From: Miscanthus floridulus
Lineage: Eukaryota > Streptophyta > Magnoliopsida > Poales > Poaceae
Length of the DNA: 64,000 bases
Assembly: GCF_019320115.1 (NCBI RefSeq)
Contig: NC_089591.1
Location: 17,214,502-17,278,501, forward strand
Reading direction: 5' to 3'
Shown here in pieces: positions 1 through 10,515 of this stretch; the first letter of the stretch is position 1, and each line of letters begins with the position of its first letter. The notes beneath the pieces are model-generated. The model did no database searches. It worked only from the letters and a program-made list of their open reading frames with translations, and was not told the DNA's origin. The position numbers were made by a program, and so were the translations under genes.

Positions 1-1200
1 GAGCAAACTAAAGGCATCAATGAAAGCAATCGCCGCATCAACGACGTCCAGGTCTCCATCGATGACTTTCGAGCTGCCAAGGATGATTTCGAGCGTTGCT
101 GTCCTCAGGTTGATTCCAAGGTGGCGGATCTGAGTTTGGGCTTAGATTCTCTTCATGTTCAAGTCGACGCACTCAAATCCGCTACACTGAAGCTGCAACC
201 CACGCTTGGCGAAGGATCCACCTCCATTAAGTCGTTGGGATCCACTCCTCTAGTTCCGTCCTATTTGCAGGCGGTGCACCAGCTGTTAGGCCACGGCGTA
301 CACAACTGTCACCGGGGGTCTGGTTCGGGGGGCGATGGCACCCTCGAACCACCTCCGGTCAAAGGTGAGCCAACTGGATCTCCCACCCCTCATACTGGAT
401 GCATTCATCACTCTTGCAATACATGTCCTGCTCATTTCAATTTTCCCCATGCTATGCCTCAAACTGAATTCCCCAAAGTTTGATGGAACAAACCCCAAGT
501 TATGGATTAAACGTTGTGATTCCTATTTTGATCTCTATAATATTCCTCTTGACATTTGGGTGAAGCTAGCAACAATCAATTTCACTGGCACTGCTACTTT
601 CTGGATGCAAACCATTGAAATTAACCTTAGACAGTTACCTTGGGAAACTCTCTGTGAGCATGTAGTTGCCTGTTTTGATAGAGATCAGTTCAATCATTTC
701 ATTCGCAAGTTTTTCCATGTCAAACAAACTGCATCTGTTCCTGAGTATATTACCTTGTTTGATGAACTGATGCACCAGTTGCTAGCTCATGATCCCCTTG
801 TCAATCATGCATTTCTTACTAACAAATTCATCAATGGCTTATCTGATGATATTAAATAAGGCCCAAAGATCTAGACACTACTAGTTCTCTCGCCTTTTTG
901 CAGGAGGAATTGCTGCTGGGAAATTCTTCATTGCCTTACAAGAAGCTTGATTCTCCCAGTGTGCAGAGCAAGAGTTCTAGTAGATAGTCTTATTCTTCAA
1001 CTGGCTCTACTGTCAAGTCAGTTCCTCAGTCTACTTTTACTGTACCTACAACTCATTCTGCTGGTTCCAAACCACCAATGGATGAGAAGTTGGCGTCTCT
1101 TATGTCTTATCGCAAGGCTAGAGGTCTCTGTTTCAAATGTGGTGCCAAGTGGGGGCCTCAACACAAATGTCAGACTAATGTTCCATTGCAATTGGTTGAG
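1..1200 (+). pseudogene. gag of the chromovirus, frameshifted and with stops
   Basis: Gag forms the particle that packages element RNA. From base 1, frame 1 reads a coiled-coil-like N-terminus. The retrotransposon gag core follows in frame 2 (about 470-859; it contains PKFDGTNPKLW). The CCHC zinc knuckle is back in frame 1 at about 1126-1173 (CFKCGAKWGPQHKC). The switch near 466-474 fits one extra base in a C/A run. The core ends at a TAA (857-859) next to a probable small deletion. A TAG sits in frame at 985-987, where Q would be expected. The gene is therefore dead. The start codon lies left of the window. Confidence 0.8.
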
Positions 1201-1701
1201 GAGGTATGGCAATTATTAGCAGATTACTCTCCTATTCCTTTTGTGCAATCAGAGTCTGATGATGATGATGATGAATCAATGGCTCTGTCTAAACATGCTG
1301 TTAATGGCACTACAGCTCCTCACACCTTAAAGTTTGCTGCCTTTGTTCAGCATCAACCTTCTGTTATTTTGGTAGACTCTGGAAGTTCCCACAATTTTAT
1401 CAGTGAGTCTCTGGCTTCATAGTTTTCACCATTGACAAGGTTAACTAAACCAATGACCGTTAAGGTAGCTGATGGAGTTCAACTTTTCTGCACCCATGAG
1501 GCTGTGAATTGCTCTTGGTCAGTACATGGACAGTTGTTCACTACTACTTTCAAGGTCCTGCCATTGACTTGTTATGATAAAATTCTGGGAATGGAATGGC
1601 TTGAAGCTTACAGTCCTATGCAAATCCAGTGGAAGCAGAAATGGTTAAGTTTCAGCCATCATGGCAAAACAGTTAAACTTCATGGAATACCTGATGAACC
1701 T
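1201..1701 (+). pseudogene. aspartic protease region of the chromovirus polyprotein
   Basis: The frame continues from the zinc knuckle into a retropepsin-like domain with the active-site motif VDSGSSHNFIS at about 1372-1404. This enzyme would cleave the Gag-Pol polyprotein. An in-frame TAG (1420-1422) interrupts it right after the motif, where CAG is expected. The segment LGMEWLEAY (about 1588-1614) is the conserved protease C-terminal region. Coding sequence stops at the Tat1 insertion (1701) and resumes at 18239. Confidence 0.8.
1697..1701. repeat. target site duplication of Tat1, left copy
   Basis: AACCT, identical to 18234-18238 directly after the other LTR. Five bases is the size Ty3 integrases leave. 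Confidence 0.9.
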
Positions 1702-3045
1702 TGTCGGTGTTTCAGACCAGCGGGCCCTCAACCAACTGGTAAATTTGTACTGCGTGTTTCCAGTCCCGGATGGTGATACAAAGAGACACAAGGTTTATAC
1801 TGGTTCGGGTAATGAGCACCCTACGTCCAGTTTGAGAGATTGATCTTGTATTCCTTGCACCGAAGTGCTCGTAGTAGGGGGTTACAAGCAGGGCGAGAGA
1901 GGGAGCTAGTCCCAGGTCTCTACGTGGAGTGGCGTGGATTGCTTGAGATGTTGATCTCAGACAGCGGGGAAGCTCGAGCGTTCATCTGTGTGTTCATGCG
2001 CGACTTCGTTGCGTGGGCATAGGCCTAATCGTTCGTCCCCCTTTTTTTCTAGAAACGGCCCTAGTCCCTCCCTTTTATAGTTTAAAGGGGGACAAGGGTG
2101 ATACAGACGCTAGCTACATGGCGTCGTGCGAACGAAGGCGGCATGTCCGAGCCCTGTAGCCTATTACTGTGGCGGCGAGGGCGACGGAGTGGTCTCATCC
2201 TTGAAGTACTGGGGCGACGCGCCGGTTACATCCGGTCCTATACGTCGTGGGAGCTCCAGTGTTATCTAGAAGCGGGCATGGTGGTCGGCGTGCTGGTCAC
2301 TGTGTGTTGACTATGTGGGAAGCCAAGGCTTAGTTGGTGCCGAGGCCGAGCCATCGCGGGAGGCTCGGCAGACGTGAATTCCGGGATTGCCAAGATCTTG
2401 AAGTGGATTGCCGAGGCTTGGAGGGAGTAGTTGGTGTCATACACTGATTCTGAGGCTATGGTGACCCGGACTTGACCCCCCATGCCGCGTTGTCTCTAGG
2501 GCGGGGGTTAGGTGACACAGTGTAGTGCAGGTGCTGATCGTGGGCACAACACCAGAGCACAGTGGCCGGTAATCCCCGCCGTGCCCTGTCTAGGACGGTA
2601 TGGCGTTGACGTGACTTCCCGTCTCGTCGGCCGCTCCGCAGTGTCGAGCCGTCGTATGGCTGATATTGCGGGAGTGGTTGGCGCATTAATGGGACGCGAC
2701 GCGCTGTCGGGGAGACTGGCCGAGGCGGAAGTGACGGGTTGTTGCCGAGCCGGCTTCGAGCGAAACGGAGAATCGACATCTCGTCCGAGGCTTTACGCGC
2801 GGGGCCTCAGGCGAGACGGAGAATTGGTTCCCTGTCGAGGCCCCCTGCGCGAGGCCTCACGCGAGGCGAAGATTTGGCAGGCCGCCGAGGCCTCCCGTGC
2901 GAGGCCAGGTGCGAGGCGGAGAGCCGGTGGGTTCGGACGAGGCCGGGGTTTAACAAATGGCTTATCCTTTGGCTTTATTTTTGATGGTGTTTAAGTGATT
3001 CTTTTCGATATACGCTCAGGGTACCCTATTTTATGGTACCCGACA
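1702..3045 (-). repeat. Tat1 3' LTR (left)
   Basis: It starts TGTCGGTGTTTC and ends GGTACCCGACA on the plus strand, so on the coding strand it runs TGTCGGGTACC to GAAACACCGACA, a TG...CA LTR. It matches 16890-18233 along its whole length with scattered substitutions. Being downstream of minus-strand pol, it is the 3' LTR and would supply the poly(A) site. A TATA-like CTATAAAAGGG (minus strand, around 2070-2085) is the copy of the one in the 5' LTR. Confidence 0.92.
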
Positions 3046-3061
3046 GTAGCCCCCGAGCCTC
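3046..3061 (-). other. polypurine tract of Tat1
   Basis: On the minus strand the bases just before the 3' LTR read GAGGCTCGGGGGCTAC, purine-rich and directly next to TGTCGGG. This is the expected place for priming of plus-strand DNA. Tat2 has the related GGTGCTCGGGGACTAGC in the same place. Confidence 0.6.
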
Positions 3062-3591
3062 AGGGAGAGTGTGAGCGCTCTTCTTGAGGTTTTGACGAGG
3101 CTTGACTTGCGGTAGCTTCTGGTGAAATAGTATTTCGTACTTCGAGGTTTCGGTGGGTGTGTGCGAGCGCACCCGTCGGGTGTAGCCCCCGAGGCCCTAG
3201 GGGAGTGGATTCATTCCTCCAGGGTCTTTTTCTCGCGTTGATCGAGGGATGTTATCGTATTTGCTGAGCCCACAAGTGCGAGTTCGGGTCGCGGGGTCTC
3301 AGCAAAATTACAGGAAGAATCCCCGAGCCTCTGCATGGAGTGAGAGGGCGATTAGGAGTTCCCCTGACTTTTTGTGCGACCCTCGCGCTTCCTTTTCGCT
3401 CAGAAGGAGGGGAGGAATATGCCAGGCTACCCTCGGTGGGCACGAGTGATGGCACTTCCGGCGAGCTGTTATCGGGTAAGTCCAAGTGGAGGCCCGTGCC
3501 TCGTTCGCTGGGGGTCGGCTAGCAGTCTAGAGACGCACTTCAAGAGTACCAGAGGGTTTCTCTAGTGGGTGCCGGGGCCATTCGCTGGGCC

Positions 3592-3596
3592 CCGGT
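3592..3596. repeat. target site duplication of the solo LTR, left copy
   Basis: CCGGT, repeated at 4403-4407. The uninterrupted copy of this sequence at about 5427-5440 supports the empty-site reading. Confidence 0.85.
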
Positions 3597-4402
3597 TGAT
3601 GAGGACATCGCCACGCTGGACACACCGACGCCATGGTCTTCCCCAAGTTGCAATTCGTTTCCAACTCAGCTGCCACGTCGTCCTCGGATTCAGCAGACAC
3701 GTCGTTACTGTTTCGGTCATAACTTTCTCATACGACATCGAAACGGGCCGTTCTTGGATGCGTTGGAAAGGGGACGACGATGCCGTCGTTTTGGATCTGG
3801 TCCCAGCTCCAGAAGGTCCGTGGATCATTCTGTGTGACCACGGCAAGGTACTGCGTCACCTATTTGGGCCAACTTGGCCATGTATCGTGTCGGGCCTTAA
3901 GCCCAAGTTGTGGGCGCCCAACCCCTGGCCGTCCCCAACCCTAGGTCGAGTCTTAGACTATAAACACAGCCGCCGCCGCCGCTGCTACACAATTGGGTTT
4001 TGTTTAGAGTTTAGTTTTCCCTCGAGAAACTGAATCGTTCATTGTAACTGTGGTGACAAATCCTTTTACAGTGATCCAGGGCCCCCGTTCTTGATCTCCT
4101 CCACTGTGTCGATTAGTCCTTTGGAACCGAGTTCTTGAACCCTCTATTGATATTCGCGTCATTCATATTTGCAATTTCAGATTGCGTGTTTTACCTTCTT
4201 GCTTGTGCTCTTCGATTCGCTTGCTGGAAAAGCCTTCTTGACGAGGTCAATCAAGTTGTGCTTGGTTGATAACCAACGGAGCGGTGGTGTAACGGTTGCA
4301 GGGTTCGAATCGTGTCTGATTTGAAGCCGGATCGCCAATGTCGAGATCTCCACAAATCGAACTTACCGGCTACCTCTCGGAAGATCGGGCCTGTACTCAT
4401 CA
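3597..4402 (+). mobile_element. solo LTR (806 bp) inserted in Tat1
   Basis: The segment begins TGATGAGG and ends ACTCATCA, with a 7-bp inverted terminal match, TG...CA ends and a perfect CCGGT duplication. The paralogous repeat at 5252-5632 lacks it, which gives a near-empty site. There is no internal domain, so it is a solo LTR left by recombination between two LTRs. A TATAAA at 3959-3964 fits plus-strand orientation. The ends and the tract around 4040-4090 remind me of centromeric CRM/CRR-type chromovirus LTRs, but I cannot confirm the family from memory. Confidence 0.85.
3959..3964 (+). promoter_or_regulatory. TATA box of the solo LTR
   Basis: TATAAA in the context GACTATAAACACAGCCGCC, about 360 bases after the LTR start and followed by a CCG-rich leader. 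It would be the U3/R promoter of the parent retrotransposon. Confidence 0.5.
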
Positions 4403-4407
4403 CCGGT
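4403..4407. repeat. target site duplication of the solo LTR, right copy
   Basis: CCGGT directly after the CA end of the solo LTR. Confidence 0.85.
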
Positions 4408-5925
4408 GGCTCGGTGCCTCCCTACGGTGGGATCCCATTCGGAGACCTCCCTACCGGTCTCGGACACGACTTAGGACGTCCCAAGCATTTCGCTTGCTAA
4501 GGCCTTGGCCCCGTACGGGCTTGCCCATAGTCGTCCCTGACTCTGTTGCCCTAGGGCGGCTGTCGAAACCCTTAGGGGCCCAGCCTTCAAACCCCTGGAC
4601 CGTAACGGGCTTGATGCCCTTTATCGCATTTTTTCTAGTCTTCAAGTGTGGGCTTGGGTCGCTCGTCTTTGTCTTGGGTGCAGGATGAGCCCCCGAGCCT
4701 TCGCATGGAGCGAGAGGGCGGTCAGGGGTCCCCCTGACTTTTTTGTTCGACCCTCGTGCATCCTTTTCATTCGGATGGAGGGGTTGTTTGCTGAGCCCAC
4801 TCGTGTGCGAGCCTGGGTCGTTGGGTCTCGACAAAGTTGCAGGAAGAGCCCCCGAGCCTCTTGCACAGAGCAAGAGGGCGATCAGGAGTTCCCCTGGCTT
4901 TTTGTACGCCCCTCGTGCGCGAGGGTTTGTTTGCCGAACCCCCCCCCCCCTCGGGTGTGAGCCTGGGTCGCGGGGTCTCGGCATATCTGCAGGAAGAGCC
5001 TCCTAGCCTCTACACGGAGCGAGAGGGCCGTCAGGAGTTCCCCTGGCTTTTTGTATGACCCTCGCGTGTCCTTTTCGCTTAGAAGGAGGGGTTGTTTTGC
5101 CGAGCCCCCTCGAGTGCGAGCCGGGGTCGCTGGGTCTCGGCAAGATTGCAGGAAGAGCCCCTTAGCCTTTGCATGGAGCAAGAGGGCCGTCAGGGGCTCC
5201 CTTGGCTTTTTGTACGACCCTCGCGCTTCCTTTTCGCTCGGAAGGTGGGGTGGAATATGCGAGGCTACCCTTAGTGGGCATGAGCGATGGCACTTCCAGT
5301 GAGCTATTATCGGGTAAGTCCGAGTGGAGGCCCGTGCCCTGTTCGCTGGGGGTCCGCTAGCGGTCCAGAGACGCACTCCAAGAGTACCAGAGGGTTTCTC
5401 TAGTGGGTGCCAGGGCCGTTTGCTGGGCCCCGATGGCTCGGTGCCTCCCTACGGTGGGATCCCATTCGGAGACCTCCCTATCGGTCTCAGACACGACTTA
5501 GGACGTCCCAAGGGTTTCGCTTGCTTGGGCCTCGGCCCCATGTGGGCTCACCCACGGTCGTCCCTGACTCTATTGTCCTAGGGCGGCTATCGAAACCCTT
5601 AGGGGCCCAGCCTTCAAACTCCTAGACCGTAGCGGGCTCGGCGCCTAGTTCCTTCGTCTGAAAGGAATAGGGTGAGGGGATATCTCCCCCATCGGCTCGA
5701 TAATGGCTGGCGTGCCTTTTGAGGTGATTTTTTGGGGAGGCAGAACGACGCCTGCTGCTACAGCGGTCGGACATGACGTGGTGTCAGTGGATGGGACGTA
5801 ACTGTTCCCGCGATTAATGAGGAAAAGGTGGGCATGTGGGCGGTAAAATCGGATCGAGATTAACCACGTCGGATCTAAGGGAAACTTCCCTGATTTCATC
5901 GCCCATCCGTTTCGCCTTCATCCTG

Positions 5926-5933
5926 CATAAATA
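5926..5933 (+). promoter_or_regulatory. TATA-like box upstream of the Tat1 antisense gene
   Basis: CATAAATA lies about 165 bases before the ATG at 6094, on the plus strand, with a pyrimidine-rich leader (CCTTGCCTCTCCCCTCC) after it. The position suits a promoter for the antisense gene. A (GA)n tract sits at about 6044-6060 in the leader. Tat2 has a TATA-like element in the equivalent place (49199-49204). Confidence 0.5.
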
Positions 5934-6093
5934 CGCAACGAGCCTTGCCTCTCCCCTCCTTACCTTGCCCGCATTAGCTTTGCCGTCTTTGAGCCGTCGC
6001 TAGAGCAGAGAGCCCCGGGAGGAAGAAGGGAGAGAGACGAGGCGGAGAGAGAGAGAGAGACTCACCGCCATAGTCGAAATCTCCATCACGCTC

Positions 6094-9000
6094 ATGACCG
6101 GCGACATTGTTATCATCGAGGTGGGCCCTTGGGGTCCATCCGACGTCACCGTGGAGATGCTTCAGTCGCTCATCGACGGCAGGCTTCTTCGCCCGGTTAC
6201 CGACCCCAGCAGGCCAGAGTGGATCGCTCCGTCGAGCGAGCCGGAGTCGAGGCCTCGTGACAGTTACATTGTAAGCTTTGTGTCCTTTCACGAGTGCGGC
6301 CTCGGCCTTCCGGCGGACCGGTTCATGCAGGCGCTCCCGCACTACTATGGCGTGGAGCTCCACAACTTCAACCCCAATTCGATCACGCAGGCGGCCATCT
6401 TCGTCGCTGTCTATGAGGGGTATCTGAGGATTGCTCCCCATTGGGAGCTATGGCTCCACCTCTTTCGGGCGGGGCATACCACCAAGCCGATAGGTATGTC
6501 GGGCACGAGAAAGGTGGTGAGGGCCGGCGGCTGCACTCTCCAAGTGCGCCAGGACCGTCAACACCTCTACATCCCGGCCCAGCTCGCGTCCACTAATCGC
6601 CGGTGGTACACGAGCTAGTTCTATCTTCGCAACGACGACGGTGGACTCCCCCCCTACACTAGGCGGATCGTGGGGAGCTGCCCGGAGAGGTGGAAGTATG
6701 GCGTCCTAAGGGAGGATCAGCCCAAGCTACAGCCACTCCTGGAGGGGTTAGAGAGGCTGTAGGACCGTGGCCTTACTACGGCCGTGGTCGTGGCCGCCTT
6801 CCACCGCCAAAGGGTGCTGCCGTTGATGGCTTAGCGGCGGCGGTTGTTTGAGATGAGGCCGGAGGAGCCGATCGAGGGCATCCGGATGTCTGCCTCTGCC
6901 CTTTTCGACGAGGAAATTCTTCGCCGAGTGAGGGAGATGGTGGAGGCGAAGCTGAGGGGAGGTGGCCTGACCCCCTTCGTGATGCGCCCGTCATGGGGGT
7001 TCCTCTCGCTGGTAAGTCACGTGCCTCTGCAGCCCCCGAGGCCTCCCCATTTCTTATTGTTTCTTGTTCCCTTATCCGTGTTCGTTGTTCCTGCAGGGGA
7101 TGAGGGACGTGCGAGCGTCCCCGCCGCCTGTTCCCGAGGACGCGAGGCGGCGGGCGGTCAACCGAGCGCACGCCGAGGTGCAGAAAAGGCGGAAGGACAC
7201 CAAGGTGGCGAAGCGCACGAAGAAGATCCTCGCGCGCGAGGAATTGGATAAGCGCCGCCGGCAGCAAAGGAAGGATGGTCTCCCGTTGGAGGAGTCCCTA
7301 TCGCCGTTGCTATCGACGGATGCCTTGGATGGAGATGACGAGGGCGAGGTGGGGCGGGGTCCCCTGGACCATCTCCCTAACATCGGGGAGACGGTGCCTA
7401 GGGCATCGACAAGCAGCCCGGTGCTTCCTGGGGGAGGAGGAGCTACCCCGGGGTCGGCAATCGCCCGCCTCAGGGCCAAGGCCGATGTGCCCGAGGCGCG
7501 GGCGCTAGGGAAGCGTGCCGTCAGCCCAGTGGGCTCATCGGCAACGGTGGAGCAGGTGGCGGCGGGGTCGACGCAACTGCCCCCGCAGAGGACCGAGGGG
7601 GCGCCGGGGTCCATCGAGGACCGGCTGGTGCCGGCGGATACAGAGGCTGTGCCTTCACTGCCACCACTGCCTTTGCAAACGAGGGTTGCCGTGCTGAAGC
7701 GGTTGCAGCCCCGCTCGAGGTAAGTGTATTTTTGGCAGAGCCATAGCATTTTCCGTTCGTTCTTCGGTCTCGTGCTGACCCTGCAAGTGTTTTGTCCTTA
7801 GCCGAAAGCGACCTGCGGAGGTGCCTACCTTGGCGCCCCTTAAGGCGCTCAAGGTGAACCCCGGCTCCACTGCCCACTGGGTGGCGGAGGCACAGGCCGC
7901 CCTACAACGTGGTGCAGCGTCGGCGAGGGCCAACCCGAAGGAGCCGGCCACCCAAGGAGGGGCTGCCGAGGTGGCCCCGACATAGACAGGAGATGGAGCG
8001 CCTCCACCCCACGATGGCGAGGCCCGTGAGTCAGATGGGGCCAAGGTGCCCTCAGCTGCCGAGGCCACCGAGATCGAGGTCCCCGGGGTCTCACAGGCTG
8101 AGGCGACGGGGGTCGGGGCGCCTAGGACCGCTGAGGCCGCAGCGGTGGTGGCCTGAGCCCCCGCGACCACCGAGGCCACGATGGTGAAGGCCGAAGCCCC
8201 CGGGACCACCGAGGCCACGATGGCAGAGGCCGGAGCCCCCAGGGCTACCGAGGCCGACGTGATTGCGGCGAGGCTATGGGCCTAAGAAGAGGAGATGAAG
8301 GCGGCGGAGGCCTCGGTGGCACCCTTGGTTCAAGGCCCGCCGTCGTCGCGGGAGGGCGCCCGGAAGGTGGAGGTCCATCCGATCTCCTCCGATGATACTT
8401 CCCAGGCGCAGGAGGTGGTCGACACCGAGGTGGCTGGCGCCGTGGAGCAGCCGGTTCCGACCTTGAGCGAGGGAAGCTCGGCCCTCGTGCGGGTTCAACC
8501 CGAGCCCCGTGGGTGGGATCACCCGCGTGTCCTATGGCAGAGCCAGGATGACCCTAAGGGGGAGCCTCTATTCGCCCTCGAAGACACGGCCGAGGGCAGG
8601 CGCTGGGACACCTTCGAGCAATACCGCCAGCTGGTGGAGCGGTCACTACAGACGGCGCTGTCCGTGGTGGCCGACGATCTGCCCAGAGTCACCCAGGTTC
8701 GCACTTTCTTTTCTCATGCAGTGTTGCCTTTTTCTGAGTTTCTTGTAGTGAATGCCCCCGGTTCTGCTTACCCAGGAGCTCAAGACCCGGTCCCTCAGGA
8801 AGTCGGTCTTTCTCCAGTAGGAGAGGGACGTCTGGGACCAGCACCAACGGCAGAAGGGCCTGCTTGCTGGCACCAACAAACTTCCGGCGGCGCGGAGCGT
8901 GGAGGTGGAGGACCTCCACCTTCGTTGTGCCGATGCAATGGTCGAGGCGGCCACGGCCTAGGAGCAGGTCGCCCCTCTAGCGGCGTGGGTCAAGGAGTTG

Positions 9001-9940
9001 GAGGAGGAGCTGACCCGTGTGGCCAGTGAGTGGGATGCCTTTAGGTCCTGGGCTGGAGAAGCCATGGCCTCGGGCAAGGTCCTTGCTGGGCAGCTAGGGG
9101 CGGAGCAGAGTGCGCACCAGTTGACGAAAGGTGCCTTGGATGAGGCCCTTACGGTGGCTGAGGCCTCTCGGACCAAGGTTGTGGTCTGGAGGGGAAAGGC
9201 CGAGGGTGAGTCCTATTCCCCTCGTTTTATTTGCTTTTTCTTATGTTCGCTCCCTAACTCCCTGGTGTAACGCAGAGCTGGGGAGAGAGGCTTCCAGGGC
9301 GGCCGAGGCTTCTCAGGTCGAGGCCCAGCGCCTGAAGGAGAAGGCCGAGGCGTCTTGGGTTGAGGCCCAGCGTTGGAAGGAGAAAGCTGAGGCTTCTCAG
9401 GTCGAGGCCCAACGCTAGGGGCAGAAGGCCGAGAGTGAGTCCCGTAGACTTCCGCCCCTGTTCTGGCTTGTATTCCTTCGCGCTCAACCTCATTCCGTTG
9501 CATTTGGCATAGAGCTGGAGAAGGATGTCACCTAGGCAGCCGAGGCCTCCGCCGCCGTGCAGGCGGTGCTTGAAACCGAGATCGGGGAGCACGATGCGTT
9601 GAAGAGCGTTGCCCGTACAGCCTGCGAGGCCCTGGAAGTTGAGGGGGTCTAGTTGGGAAGCTCGCTTGGGAGCTGCCTGATTGCGTTGAGCGGTCAAGTG
9701 GGCATGCGACTCCGAGGGGCGCTACATACGGGCGTCAAGCGTGCGCTGGCTGTCATCGCTTCGCACTATATTGGCATTGACCTCCAAGCCATCAGCGATG
9801 GCTACGTCCTGCCTGACGATGACGAGGAGGTCGACGAGGCGGTCGCGAAGCTGATGGAGGCGGTAGAGGGGCCCAGCACGGCGCTGGCCAAGCTGCTCGA
9901 AGAGGAGGTGGTCCCCAACCGCCGATGCTGGAGGCCCTGA
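6094..9940 (+). pseudogene. antisense gene of Tat1: six exons, PF04195-type domain plus coiled coils
   Basis: Plus-strand gene opposite to gag-pol. Exons: 6094-7011, 7097-7719, 7802-8696, 8776-9205, 9276-9434, 9513-9940. Every intron is GT-AG, 70-85 bp, with phases 0,2,0,1,1; the spliced frame is 1151 codons and ends at TGA 9938-9940. Exon 1 holds the 'putative gypsy type transposon' domain (FVSFHECGLGLPADRFMQAL, then NFNPNSI and LWLHLF). Exon 2 is basic and proline-rich. Exons 4-6 are rich in A, E, K and R and look like coiled coil, including repeats of EASQVEAQRxKEKA. Eleven premature stops (6616, 6760, 6832, 7983, 8154, 8283, 8818, 8959, 9416, 9533, 9650) kill it; nine are TAG. The protein's function is unknown. 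Antisense ORFs of this family are known from Tat elements. Confidence 0.85.
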
Positions 9941-10515
9941 GCCTTGACCTGGGCCTGAGAGGCCATGTAAATAGACTAGGGATTAACTTTGTATCGTGAC
10001 GCTTGTGGCCGTCAAGGCCTTTTTTTAAAGTACTCGTGCTTCTTCATCATTTTTCTTGTATTTCCGAGCCTCAGTCCTCTGTTGTCTCTGATCAGGTGTC
10101 TTTTGCAAAAAAAACCTCTTTGGAACCTAAGCCGCCCCTTGGGTGAAAGGTGGTGAGGAAGTGCCGTAGCCCAGAGGTGTAAGCCGTCTTGCGACTCTAC
10201 CGGCCTTCTAGCCCTGGGACATACTTTCGGTCCTTGGGTTTTTCACAACCGATTCGTTAGAGCGTGCTAGAGAGTTTGGCGTAGGAATTTTTTCGAAAAA
10301 CAACTAAAAAATGGTGCATGGGACTTAGGGGGGAGTCCCCCATCTAGCCCCCGAGGGAGGCTCGGTTCTGCAGAAGCAGAGCCATGTCTCCCTTGTGATG
10401 TTATCGTACTGCCGAGGCCCGTGATGGGGCTCGGGGGGTTTCTCGAGGAACTAGAACAACTGAAGAACGCTTCTTAATTATATTTTGAGAAACAATGTAT
10501 ACAGTGCTTGAAAAT
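9941..10515. other. tail-to-tail spacer between the antisense gene and pol of Tat1
   Basis: These 575 bases separate the stop of the plus-strand gene from the end of minus-strand integrase. No coding frame is supported. The start is AT-richer (AAATAGACTAGGGATTAAC) and T/A runs occur at 10021-10030 and 10110. Convergent transcripts would both have to end here, or overlap. Confidence 0.6.

Larger units (their letters stand above)
1..1701 (+). mobile_element. Ty3/gypsy chromovirus, first segment (gag and protease), left end outside window
   Basis: This is the first of three separated pieces of one plus-strand Ty3/gypsy element; the others are 18239-19557 and 26496-28480. Read in order they give gag, zinc knuckle, protease | RT | RNase H, integrase, chromodomain-like tail, LTR. 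The break at 1701 falls just after the protease region and is exactly the Tat1 insertion site, because AACCT (1697-1701) is repeated at 18234-18238. The short right-hand LTR and C-terminal chromodomain suggest a Reina-like chromovirus, but that lineage call is tentative. The 5' LTR and primer binding site lie left of the window. Confidence 0.85.
3250..5640. repeat. tandem and segmental repeats in the 3' untranslated region of Tat1
   Basis: A unit of about 150-160 bp begins with GAGCCCCCGAGCC-like sequence. It occurs once near 3317 and four times in a row at 4687, 4846, 4996 and 5155. The sequence after the last unit (about 5252-5632) repeats the one after the first (about 3413-3596 plus 4408-4605). 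The first copy is split by the solo LTR. Frames through the block are open by composition only. The block lies between the antisense gene and the 3' LTR, a region known to be hypervariable and repeat-bearing in Tat/Ogre elements. Confidence 0.85.

Noticed and set aside
4275..4320. tRNA-like B box (GGTTCGAATC) in the solo LTR
   Set aside because: No cloverleaf can be drawn around it and no proper A box; it lies in an LTR.
4451..5376. Minus-strand frames of 164-177 codons
   Set aside because: They run through the 150-160 bp tandem repeats and repeat themselves; no start or domain.
7655..8218. Long minus-strand open frames over 7.0-8.3 kb (up to 225 codons)
   Set aside because: They mirror exons 2-3 of the antisense gene in GC-rich DNA and carry no family motif.
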